Part shown: positions 31,830-41,961 of the stretch, piece by piece
How positions within the stretch are numbered: the stretch's first letter is position 1
Layout of the letters: every line of letters begins with the position of its first letter
From: Sanguinoderma infundibulare
Taxonomy: Eukaryota > Basidiomycota > Agaricomycetes > Polyporales > Polyporaceae
DNA: 64,000 nucleotides
Assembly: GCA_032821775.1 (NCBI GenBank)
Contig: JAVLRN010000012.1
Span: forward strand, 2,294,001-2,358,000
Direction: 5' to 3'
The notes under the pieces: model-generated
Told to the model about the DNA's origin: nothing
Seen by the model: the letters and a program-made list of their open reading frames with translations, nothing else
Database searches by the model: none
Program-made: the position numbers and the translations under genes

Positions 31830-33031
31830 CACCGCGTGAAACGATAGATTACGAGCTTTGGGGAATTAGCGCGGAATCCATAGATTCCCAACAGGTTCCT
31901 CGCGAATTCTAGACAGATTCCGGAAGTTCACGGAATCTGCAAATAATGACTACATTCCCTCCGGATTCTGGACAGATTCCCACTGAGATTCTCAAGACAT
32001 TCCGCATCTCCCGAAACCTGACGTCCTCAAGAAATCAAATATTGCTGTTATTCGACAATTCATTATAATGCCATCGCCTTATTAGGGTTCAATATTCTTC
32101 TTATATCCTCTCGAATTTTACCTCCTGCTCGCCGCGGTTGTACGCCATCGAGTTGTATGCGAAAGGTATAACCAAAATATATTGCACGAGTACTCTGTCT
32201 ATACTACTACAAGACCCCATCGCCAATACAAGAAAGCGTGAGTGAGAGAAACATACCTGCAAGCCAAGACCCCTCGACGTCACACGTAGCGCTCCGTTTT
32301 GATGGAGTTGCCGAGAGGAATGTTCGCAATGCTGTAATGTCGTCAGGGACAGGTGAGGGATCGGGTATTTGATGTACGTACCATGGGTATTGTGCGCATA
32401 TATCCATCGCCAGCCTACGCAAGAGTCCCGTAAGTAATGCAAACACGCAAAATTGATTTTAGAAGACTCACCCATTGCCGCATATGCTCGTTGAGCAGAC
32501 TAATGAGTGTATTCACAGCTTTGTTAGTAGGTGAACGAATGCTACGCGGAAAGTGGTGACCAACATACCGGGTGCGAGCGGAGGGACTCGTCCGTGTCCA
32601 AGCTCGGGAACAGCAGGTCAAAGAACTGTTAAGCATACATCATAACTGATAGCGGGAGTGACATACCTATCCCGGGGAGGGCGGGATGTGGTCGGCAACG
32701 TCGAGATGATCTGCATGATGCCGTAGTGTGAGAAGGAGGAAGTCAAGATGCGAGTCGCTTGCTCCGGCAGGGGTGGCGACAGATATGGGCTGAGACGCTC
32801 ATGCCAGATAAGTTATTTTGCCTGATAACCCTGTATGACCCGGGCTTAGTTTTGCGGACGCGAGGTTTTCTGGAGGTCTAGGGAATTTAGGAGGAATCTG
32901 ATTGGAACATGCATATTCTCATCGGATTCCTGCACACAAGAAATCTAGGACGGAATATGTTGGGAATCTCCCCGGAACCAACACATTCTTGGCAGATTCC
33001 CTTTCGCCATAATCCATCGTTTCACGCGGTG
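31830..33031. mobile_element. 1.2 kb TIR DNA transposon (CACTA-like?), non-autonomous
   Basis: Terminal inverted repeats: left CACCGCGTGAAACGATAGAT (31830 on) against CACCGCGTGAAACGATGGAT read in from 33031, about 22 bp with one mismatch. The element is flanked on both sides by TAG (31827-31829 and 33032-33034), a 3-bp target duplication. Both subterminal regions are full of short copies of AGATTCC/GGAATCT in both orientations. CAC ends, a 3-bp duplication and subterminal repeats are the signature of EnSpm/CACTA elements, but the canonical end is CACTA/G, so the superfamily is tentative. No transposase is encoded. The minus strand carries a spliced gene fragment. It interrupts an F-box gene. 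Confidence 0.8.
32095..32780 (-). pseudogene. Intron-containing gene fragment carried by the TIR element
   Basis: On the minus strand, exon-like pieces alternate with GT-AG introns: SPPLPEQATRILTSSFSHYG and IMQIISTLPTT (about 32765-32680), FFDLLFPSLDTDESLRSHP (about 32627-32571), AVNTLISLLNEHMRQW (about 32522-32475), AGDGYMRTIPM, then HQNGALRVTSRGLGLQ and RAIYFGYTFRIQLDGVQP (to about 32110). Donors GTATGT, GTGAGT, GTACGT and GTATGT are intact. The pieces read as one protein in consistent order. I cannot name it. The RVTSRGLGLQ...YFGYTFRIQ part distantly recalls an ApaG-type beta sandwich, a weak impression only. It looks like a host gene captured with its introns. Confidence 0.45.
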
Positions 33032-34439
33032 TAGGGCCGCACACTGCCTTGTTACTTGCGCGCACTTGTGGACGACTCCACGAACCCGCACTCGATGCAA
33101 TTTGCGATACCATCCTAATTAAGCCTCGCCCCGCTCATCTTCACGTTTCCGCACGCCTGGGTGGCAAAGCAAGAACCTGGTTACCTGCCTGTATCTCGGA
33201 GAACGATCTTTGTAAGTGACTACTCTCTTTTATTCGCACTTTTGACAAATGTCCCGCAAAGTCACGAGTGCCGTCTACCTCTGTGGGAGTGGTGCTGTAG
33301 ATCAATGATTCCCATCTACAACTGCTTCCTATTTCGATTGAATGCTCGCAAGTGTTGCGTGGACTCAACAGTCATTGCTGCCACCCCAATTGAAGGTTCT
33401 AAAATCATTTTCTGAAGAATTAGACCGCCATCCTTCGCTCCCGGTCTTGGTCGGTCCAAATCTGGAGGTATTCACCGACTACGGTCATGGCGCTTCGGCA
33501 CATTTCGAGTCCGAAGAGAGCACCTATGCGCAGTTGCTTCGTTTCCTCCAGCGACGTCGCCGTCACTCCACGAGGTTGACTTGGATATGGCGTCGCACTG
33601 GCCTTCGCTCTTTTCTACCTTTCCGGACTCTTCTCCACACCTCCTCCCGGACATGGCATTCGAGGTGATGTCCCTCTTCCATTCTCCGCGTTTCCTTACC
33701 TTTCTACCTTGCAGGATCTGGGGGTCCTTACGGCGACGCTGTCAGCGGATATCCAAGAATCCGACTTGGACGCGTTTCCAACCGCGGCGGAGAAGGTCGC
33801 TTTAGTCCGAAACTGCGCAAGGTCCGCCTGGGCTACGACGGCGACTTCGGTATTTGCACAGAAATGCTTCGGGTAATCAGCTTGCTGCACCTTTCCTACA
33901 ATCACACCAATTCAAATATCCAAGGTCGTCCCTCCATGATCCCCGTCGCCGAAGTCATCGTTGCGCTAAGCTAACACAATTCAAACCACTCGATTAGCGA
34001 AGTTCTGCACCGTCCTCTCCTGTCACGGAACACTGCACCCTCTCCTCCACTTTCCCAGCGTCCCCCATCTAGAGTCTAGACCTCATTGACATCTGCTGGC
34101 CGTTCGCGATCGACGACAGATTCGTTTGGACAATTGCTGTCAAGTGGCCCAATTTGCGCGTGGTGCGAAAGGCTAGACAGGTGCGCATACCGACTTCGTT
34201 CCCGCAGGCCGCCGTCTTCGGCTTGATCGGGTTCGCTCGGAATCGTCCGTCGCTAACCATCCTCGGCGTCGTCCTCAGCGTAGATACGCAGATCCCCCCT
34301 GGCGGATCCGGCTCTCCAACGACTCCGGACACTGAAGGTCGGTCGGTCAAAGATCGCTGACCCAGTCTGCGTAGCTGTGTTGCTGCGTACCTGTCTGCCA
34401 TCTTCCCAAAACAGCAAAGCTCGTCTTCGCTAGGCGTTT

Positions 34440-34735
34440 GTGGGCCGCGCATGGCCATGCAATTCCACTGGGGATTAACAGCTGTGTTCAGGTAGACAGG
34501 CCCTCGTCGACGAGAGCACGATCCGGCAGTCGGATGCCCCAATGCACACCCCACCACGGTCGGCGCGGCGCTGTGCGGGAAACTGGGACACATGGTACCG
34601 CAGCTTCTGTGTCGTCGGCATGAACGAGTTTTCTCAGCGGGAATCAGGTCGTCGTTCCGGCTCAATTTCACGAGGCGACGTCTGCGATTGCTGAGGGCAA
34701 GACGTGTACCGTTACGTCCATTTTGTGGATTTGAT
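34440..34735. repeat. Third copy of the intergenic part of block B
   Basis: Short matches to 29180-29500 and, in reverse, 18420-18720: CGCATGGCCATGC, GACGAGAGC, GGTCGGCGCGGCG, GAAACTGGG, CATGGTACCG and ATGAACGAGTTTTCT occur in the same order. It is more diverged than blocks A and B. It links the F-box copy and the secreted-protein gene in the same order as in the other two units. Confidence 0.7.
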
Positions 34736-34935
34736 GTTACCAGAATCCCCTGGAGCATTTGTCGACAACATTCTTCCCTTGAACACCATAGATTTTTCTT
34801 AACCGCATTTGCCTTTGGCGGGATTCTGCGCGTCGACGCGATATAAAAGCGGCCATGGTCCGGGACATATTCTCAAGGACCTTCGCAATCTCCTCCCTCT
34901 TGTACCACACCAACCAACCATCGCCCATCGCAACC
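34736..34935 (+). promoter_or_regulatory. Promoter of secreted-protein gene, copy 3
   Basis: TATAAAA at 34842-34848, preceded by GCGTCGACGCGA and followed by TCAAGGACCTTCGCAATCTC, then ACCAACCA and the ATG at 34936. It starts with GTTACCAGAATCCCCTGGAG. These are the same elements as at 29760-30030, although the downstream gene encodes a different mature protein. Confidence 0.7.
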
Positions 34936-35477
34936 ATGAAACTGTCCATCGCCGCCATCGTTCTTTCTGCCTTCGACCTCGTCAAGGGTGCCGCCCTCGA
35001 AGACCGCCAGATCCTCGGCTTGTGTAGGGGCACCACGCTCCCTCTCCCGCTCTGCGGCAGCATCTTCGGATCCTGCGGCAGCGGGTGCACCTGCGTCAAC
35101 GTCGTGGGCAGCATCCCCATCGTCGGCGGTCTCCTCGGGGGTATTCTCGGCCCACTCCTGGGCGGCATTCTCCCGCCGGGAGTACGTCCCTTCGAGAAAG
35201 CATCTGAACACGGCTGACCGTATACGTGTTTTCCCAGATCTGCAGCTCCACAGGCAGCCTTCCGCTGCCTTTGACGCAGTGCCTTGAATTGGCCTGCACC
35301 ACGAGTGCCGACTGCACTGCCTGCGAGGGCGCCGTGTGCACTCCGCTTCAGGGCCTCCCGGCAGGCGAAAGCCTCTCAGTGAGTTTCCCGACGCTTCATT
35401 CCACTAATAACTCACCTGATAACCGCCCCATTTGATAGGTCTGCCTCCCCCCTGACTTCGATACCCTGGTTTTCTGA
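34936..35477 (+). CDS. Small secreted cysteine-rich protein
   Basis: Three exons (34936-35181, 35238-35378, 35439-35477; GTACGT...CCCAG and GTGAGT...GATAG introns) encode 141 residues. The first 13 residues, MKLSIAAIVLSAF, are identical to the start of the DUF5648-like proteins; the rest is unrelated. The signal peptide probably ends near VKGAA. The mature protein has 12 cysteines: LCRG, LCGS, SCGSGCTC, ICSS, QCLELAC, DCTAC, VCT and VCLP. A Gly-rich hydrophobic centre (PIVGGLLGGILGPLLGGILP) separates the two Cys-rich parts. Small secreted cysteine-rich proteins of fungi can be effectors, surfactants or antimicrobial; nothing here decides between them. No damage seen. Confidence 0.82.
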
Positions 35478-36144
35478 GATCTGTCCATTTGAGGTCTCGG
35501 TAACGACCTGGTACTGAAATGGAAGGCGTAGTCAAGCTTGCCTTGTATCTGACATCCGTTCTATGTGTTGTTACGAGTAAATGTGTACAAACGTTGATGC
35601 GTTAACTCACCAGGAATGTCGCAAGCTAGTTATGTACTAGCCGATGAAAACGCCGAAGCATCTCGCTCGTGGCGGCTAAGGCATCCTTATTGTCGGCGTG
35701 TACATCCCGACGCAATCACGTCGTGGCCGTGCACTCAGGTACTACCTTCGCGGCCGCAGGACACGTCGCGCATCTGATCACCCGTACGGCGCGCGAGTGG
35801 AAGAGTGTGCGCACCGTCCGGGGAGGCGCACTAATCCTGCGATGGTCACCGTCATCGAGCTGCCATAGCAGCCGCCGGGGATCGTTCACCTCCCTCTCTT
35901 CACAAAGCGATCTTGTCTTTCAGTCCAGATCTACCGTGCGAGGGGACTTCTGCGACTGCTTGCGAATACGACACCATTACTAGGCAACCCTCCAGATGAT
36001 TGCGATGAATTGGCACGGGCATACGGCGTCCGCGTAGCCCTCACACGGCCATAAGCATTCCGCTCGATCTTCGCGACTATCGAGAACTGAAAGGGCAGCC
36101 AGGGTGACACTAGCCATGTCGACCTCAACCACGGTCCGAGGACA
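35478..36144. other. Intergenic stretch, nothing recognised
   Basis: Ends where block A similarity begins. Short frames only. Confidence 0.4.
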
Positions 36145-38320
36145 CCACGCAGACCAGAGTTCAGTACTCATATCACGACTGCATTGGTATTGACGCTGTT
36201 GTTCACTGGTATAAATTCTTCTTTCTCTGCGCGGGCGTGCTCAGCCACGTCAAGCATAGACCTTCTCGCGGTACCCGGGGAGGATCTGCGCGGTCCGGTG
36301 GACGGGGTCGTTGCGGACGACGTTCTTCGTGCGCTGCCACTTCTGCTTCGCGAACGTCCACTCTACGGAAACACGTGGCGTTAGCATTGGGTTCATGGAC
36401 AGAAGCAGTGCGCGTGTTTGGCGAACATCAAGCCTGATATGTGCGACGGAAGGCGACAAAACAAACCCAGAGACTCGGACGGATACTCACCTTCCATCGT
36501 GGGCACGGGGTTACCGGACTTCTCGAAGTCGTTCTGGGTGTAGCCCTCGCGCTGGAGCACCGGAGACTCGGTGACGGTCTTCAGGGGGACGTCGTTGTTC
36601 GGCCTGCAGGCAGGTCAGCTACCAAAGTGATGAGGCTTAGGACTCCACGCACCGAGAGAAGTAGAGGATGCCCAGACGATCGACGTGTTCCTGGTCCTTC
36701 GGGGGCGCAGAGACGCTAGTACAATCGGTCAGGTAAGTCTCACATATCAAAAAATGTGTCTCGCAAGCGACACTCACCGGTGGATCGTGCTCTTCACGTA
36801 GCCGCCGGTGAGGAAGCTGAGGGCGTCGCAGGCGTTGACGGTTAGCGTGCCGTCCTGGGGCTTGACCCACTTCCACTCTTCCGTCTTGTGGTTCTTGATC
36901 TGGAGGGCAGCCACGGGCTGGCGGAAGAGCAGCGTCCAGGAGCCGAGGTCGGTGTGGCCGGACCCCCAGAGACGACCAATCTTGAGGTTCTCCTCAGGCG
37001 TGAACTTGGTGTACTTCATGTATCGGAAATGGTCCTGGGTGCAACGTCGGGTGAGCGGGGAATGACACGGGATAGGATAAGCAGGAAGCGGCGTACCTCG
37101 CTCTTCCGCTCGTAGCGGTGGATGTTGAGGAAGTAATCCTGGGGGAGCTCGAGTGCGATGGCGAGCAGAACATGGAGAGGGTCAAGGACCTCCGAGTGCA
37201 GCGACTGTCTCCCAGTTAGGGATATCTTCAAGTCAAATCCCCTGCCCACTTACGCGAGCGAACTCTTCGATCTCTCCGAGGTGCTCCTGAACGATGGTAG
37301 GGTGGCTGTGGGTGAAAAACCCGTCGAACTCTGATATGGTCGCGCTCAACAGAAGCGCAGGGCTGGAGACAAGAATGTCCTTACTAGGGATGTTGTAGAC
37401 CTCGGTGCGGCTCCTCAAACCGGAAACAGGGTCCAACACAGAACGGCCAGCGGGCACATACCCGTTGAACTTGCCTTCGTCTGCTTCGATGATCAACTTC
37501 CATCGTGGTTTGGAGACGATTGGCAGTGCTCACCGAGACCCTCAGGCACATACTTGAGCTTCTCTTCCAAGGGAAGCTCGTAGAACCGCTTTCCGAGAGA
37601 GAACTGGCGGTTGACACGCTCCTGGGAGATGTTGAAGTTCTTGACGTAGAAGAAGCCGTCCTCGCGCACGGCCTTGATCAGCTCAGCGGCGAGCTTCTTG
37701 TTGCCCTCCGGGGTGCCGTACGAGCTGAAGTCGAGGGTAACGAGGTCCGCCCAATCGAGATTCTCCTGTCAAACGCATGAAAATGCCATCAGCAGTGGAA
37801 TCGCGGCGCAGTGATTCACGGGAAGCGAGGATCGAGGCCGGATACTCACCTTCGTCTCGGGGACGTAGTTGAAGGATCCGAGTTCTGGGACTGGGACAGG
37901 CATGATGGTGACGAGCGTGCACTTAGATCAACGAGTTCTGGATAGCGCTGTACCGGTGGGTATGAAGAAGGATGTTTGGATGGAGCACGTCTTTTCAACT
38001 GTTTCCGCCGCATTCGAGACCGTCGAGCTCGCTGACACAGAAGGCCTGTCGCAGGCCAGAATGGGAGGATTTTACCTCTTCCGCAAGCCGAATGTTTCGG
38101 CATCTGGCCTTGTGACCTTGAGAGGAGATAAGATTCTGACGCAATGGGACGGAAAGGGGTTCGCGATACATACGCTTGCGCACCGACTTGTCCGATGTGC
38201 GCGCGTTCTCTACGATTCTGGTGTCCAGGTCGGACCCAAGTCTTGCATCATGAGGTACAGTAAATGGCCTAGAAAGACCTGATAAGTCAGTGGAGAACAC
38301 AGGCATGGCGATGGCCATGG
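36145..38320. repeat. Inverted duplication block A, copy 2
   Basis: Reverse-oriented partner of 9960-12125, containing the second oxygenase gene and about 400 bp of its upstream region. The 5' flank of the gene (37904-38320) is similar but has several indels relative to 9960-10369. Confidence 0.9.
36250..37903 (-). CDS. 2-oxoglutarate/Fe(II)-dependent oxygenase (isopenicillin-N-synthase-like), copy 2
   Basis: The minus-strand ATG is at 37903-37901 and the stop at 36252-36250. The same nine-exon structure as the copy at 10370-12026 can be read, with intact GT-AG sites. The iron ligands are conserved: HTD in GSGHTDLGSWTLLFRQ and the distal His in KSTIHR. In the exon carrying the HxD, four of 81 residues differ (for example WGSGHTD against WISGHTD, VKSTIHR against AKSTIHR). 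Both copies therefore look functional, with most changes outside the active site. Substrate unknown. Confidence 0.9.
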
Positions 38321-38898
38321 GGCTTACAGCGTGGGTGATTTCGAGTTGCAGGATCCGCTCAAGAAGGGTTCGCGGATTTAGCGCCTACTTCGTTGCCTCG
38401 TGGGCACAGGGCGCTTAGCATGCACCACCGTTGTTTTCCGCACCCATTGAAGGCTTCTGTACTCAAACCTGCATCTACCTCATCATGGTTTGGGGCTGTT
38501 TGTACCATAATGAACCCGATTATACTGTCAACATTACCAACATTATCGAACCTGCTGACCGCTCGACAAGATCTCGAGGTGTGGCTTCCAAATTGTGCCA
38601 TCTTGCGTGCTGTCACCTAACCGCACACCTTCACACAGGACCTTTGCCGTAAGGCCTTTATCGCAGCTTGGCACACTATTTATCCACCGATTGAACGGGG
38701 CTAGCGTTTCTCTGTGTTGTGTGCCTTGCGAGCCTCGCATGCCCAGGCGCGTCATGTCCTGTGGTATTTATGGTCGAAGCGGGAAACGCGCTTTCTCCGT
38801 CTGATTTTCGCCTTGAGACGATCACTGCCGTCTGCAGACGTCCGGTGAGATGCGCGATGAGAAGGACAAACGACGTCCGTGGACCAGCTATCTTTGGT
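38321..38898. other. Upstream region of the transporter gene
   Basis: No gene recognised. The first exon of the transporter may lie here: a donor-like GTATGTCC occurs at 38897 and an acceptor-like TTTGCAG at 38926, but these are only 30 bp apart, so the arrangement is unclear. Confidence 0.35.
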
Positions 38899-38926
38899 AT
38901 GTCCATTCCAGATTGTTTCTTTGCAG

Positions 38927-41813
38927 CAACTGACTCGCCATCAAGGGATACATGGGACAAGCCCGAGGAAGAGCGGCGGTTCCTTTTCAAGCTGGACGCT
39001 TGCCTGCTCACCTATGCGGGGCTGTCCTACTTCAGCAAATAAGTCTTTCTTCGGTTCGTCCTCTCTATGACCGCTCGGCTGATTGATTCGACTGCACATA
39101 TCTCGACCAGCAGAACATAACGGCATGTTTTTCCATCGCTTCACGTCATGGCGTTCCTTGACCTTGCCCCTCTCAGAATGCATACGTCTCGGGCATGCAA
39201 GAGGAGTTCGTCTGTTCATCCCGCTTTTTCGGCGTTCGCTCACCTTTACCTAGTCTAGGACTGTAAGACTTCCCGTCCGTTTACCCTGATGCGTAGTGGG
39301 CTTAAAAGGCGGCAGTCACGGTAATCAGTTGAACTACATCACGACGGCGTGGACATGCGGATACGTCATCGGCCAGATCCCATCGAAGTCAGTAGCAATA
39401 CATCTTTGCATCTACCTCGTCTATCTAACCTACTACTCCATCAGCATGCTCATTACTAGGATACGCCCGTCGATCTGGGTACGCATATAGCGGAGCCATT
39501 ATAGCAACTGCGAACTGATCTTCTCGGTAGATCCCGGCCATGGAGGTATTATGGAGCGTCCTAACCATGGTTCTCGCGAGCGCGAAGAACTTCGAGACTC
39601 TCGTCGCCGTTCGCTTCTTCGTAGGTGCGTCCAAAAATAGCCATCCCACGCACATATGTCCGTCAATAGCTCATTGGCTTGCAGGTCTTGCAGAGTCGAC
39701 ATTCTACCCTGCCATCCAATACGTGATCGGTAGTTGGTACAAAGGCGACGAGCTTGGGAAGCGTGCATGCATCTTCTTTGTGCCAATACCTCTCTTCCCC
39801 GCATTGGCCCCCTCATCTAAATGGTGTCCGTACAGACTGCAAGCGCGATCGGGCCAATGTTCAGCGCCTTTCTTCAGACTGTATGTGCCGCCATTTACCT
39901 GACGGGGATCTAAACTCACTGTACATCATAGGGAGCTTACAACGGTTTGAACGGAGTCCACGGTCTGGCCGGCTGGAGATGTAAGTCGTCGTGGAGTGCC
40001 TGTATCGCGAGTCGCTGCTAATTGTGCCATTCTATCAGGGCTATTCATCATCGACGGCATCATCACGGTCCCCATAGCCTTGCTCGGTTTCGTGATCATG
40101 CCAGGTAAGCATCAAGACATAAACGCTACGGAAGAGGCTCGCACTAACTGTACCTCAGACCTTCCATCCAACACCCAACCGTCGATCTTCTACTCTCAGG
40201 CGGAGATCGACATTGGACGTAGGAGGATGGAGGAGATCGGTAGGAAGCCTCCCGCAGCTTTCACGAAGAAGAAGGTAGGCATTCGTGTTACAGGCTTTTA
40301 GCCACAACCAACACAACCTTTAATCGATAGATTCTCGGCTTCTTCACCACATGGCACATCTACATGCTCGTCCCACGTAAGCCTTTGCGTCCGCGTGCGG
40401 TTTCACCAATGTTCTAATACCCATCGCAATAGTCTACGTCTTGGTTTGTACTCTCCTCTCCCGATCCGACTGACCGCTGACGCAGAGCGAGCGAAGTTCA
40501 ACAACGGCAACGGGCCGATGAACTCCATGATCTTCTGGTATGGCGCGAATACGAGCACGCACCTGGCTGTGCAATATTGACACCTCCGGTCCCCCACAGG
40601 CTGAGGAGCTTCAACACCCCCGGACACACCGTGTACACCATCGGTCAGATCAACACCTACCCGCTCGGCATCTACGCCGTCCATATCGTGACCAGTGAGT
40701 ACTCAGTCTTGGCTTGGCTTAAAGAGCGTGATCGTCGTGCTCGCTGACGCCAGATTTGCACGGGACCTGGCAGCACTCACCTATGCATGGTGGTCGGATA
40801 TCGTCGGTGCGCGGTGGCCTCCGATGATCTTCGCGGGGGTGAGCACATGGTACACACCTGTATGTCATGAGCCACCGCTGATACATCACGCTGCATGCTG
40901 GTAGACCTGGAGTATGATCACTTGCATCGTCCTCGCGTCCACGCCGCTCTACGAGCACGTCACGCGGTACGTCTCACATCGACGTTCTCCCCTTCCTGTA
41001 GCTCATGCAGCATCGCAGGCGCTGGGTGTTCTACTACTTCGCGCGTACTCGTATTCCAGGCATATGGCTTGACTATATTAAAAGTTGCTTTTCAGACTGG
41101 CTGCATGGGAGGCTTGTCGGGCCTCATCCTCGCGTGGGCGAACGAACTGAACGGCCACGACAACGAGAGTACGTCCGTCCGTCCGAAACCCTTCCGCAAG
41201 ACTGAGCTAATCTGACCGTGGAACGGGCTTTTTCAGAGCGCGCCTTCGTCGTGGCCAACTGCAACATGTTCGCATACGTGATGCAAGCGTGGCTGCCGAT
41301 GTACGCACTCATCCCAGTTTCCTCGACCGCGATCTCACATTCTACTATTTCCGCTCTTCCCGCCCCCAGAGTCATCTTCCCGCAAGTCGAACAGCCGCGG
41401 TGAGCACACCTAGAGTAATTGTAATATACGAACCGAGCTCATCGCTCGGGCCGCAGAGTATTCAAGGGTAACGTCGCCACAGCCTGCATCAACTTCGGCA
41501 TGAGTACGTCTTCCCTGGCGCTGCGTTCTCTGTCGTGCACATAATGCATCGCCCGCCAGTGTGCTTCGCCATGGGCACCCTCTACCTGTCCAAGCGGGAC
41601 GAGCGTCGGGCGCGGAAGCTCCGCGCGACCCCCTCGGCCAGCGATGTCTCGAAGGAATACGCCCTCGATGACTCGGAAGCGGACGTCGCTAACAAGAAGA
41701 TCAGGATGACGCAAGCCGGCAACCATTCGGAAATCCCCACCACGGAGCTCCCCCACATCCCGGTGCCTACTCTGACCTCGGAATTGTTTCGCTCCGCCTC
41801 GGGTGCAAGATGA
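38927..41813 (+). CDS. MFS transporter, anion:cation symporter (Dal5/Tna1-like) family
   Basis: Many short exons across 2.9 kb. The typical order of this family is visible: DKPEEERRFLFKLDACLLTY, LDQQNIT, NAYVSGMQEE, HGNQLNYITTAWTCGYVIGQ, WSVLTMVLASAKNFETLVAV, AESTFYPAIQYVIGSWY, AIGPMFSAFLQT, AYNGLNGVHGLAGW, LFIIDGIITVPIALLGFVIM, FTTWHIYMLVP, MNSMIFW, TIGQINTYPLGIYAVHIV, LTYAWWSDIVGARWPP, RAFVVANCNMFAYVMQAWLP, FPQVEQPRVFKGN and a Lys/Arg/Glu-rich cytosolic tail ending TSELFRSASGAR. Relatives import carboxylates such as allantoate, nicotinate or pantothenate with protons. Three junctions near 39042-39225 lack GT or AG where exons should meet (ATAAGT, CACAT, GAGTTCGT), so this copy may not be spliced correctly. 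The start is unresolved. Confidence 0.75.
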
Positions 41814-41961
41814 CGTACAAGCGTCCGCGTATCCGTCCCGACCTGAAGACCTGAAGCTGAAGCATTCTTCCCTGCATTCCGAATCAAGCAACGCTTTTGC
41901 ACGTCACGACTCTGTAAACATCACTTAGACATGTTATGATGTATAGCAGCACCGACGCAAA

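Larger units (their letters stand above)
31763..34430 (+). pseudogene. F-box/LRR protein gene, split by a transposon and frameshifted
   Basis: The start MSLLSLHYDLLRGLYYADSWEL (31763-31829) parallels the F-box start at 28703. It is then cut by the TIR element 31830-33031. The gene resumes at 33035. Successive pieces in changing frames read LHEPALDAI-like, YSLLFALLTNVPQSHE, PQLKVLKSFSEELDRHPSLP, LVGPNLEVFTDYGHG, LDMASHWPSLFSTF, SADIQESDLDAFPTAAEKVA, FGLIGFARNRPSLTILGVVL and VAAYLSAIFPKQ (ending near 34410). Domain order is that of an F-box head followed by a leucine-rich tail. It is the most complete of three F-box copies and shows where the other two were cut. It has several frameshifts in addition to the insertion. 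Confidence 0.65.

Noticed and set aside
39040..39115. U12-type AT-AC intron in the MFS gene
   Set aside because: The donor reads ATAAGT, not ATATCC, and there is no U12 branch site or AC end; a mutated GTAAGT is simpler.
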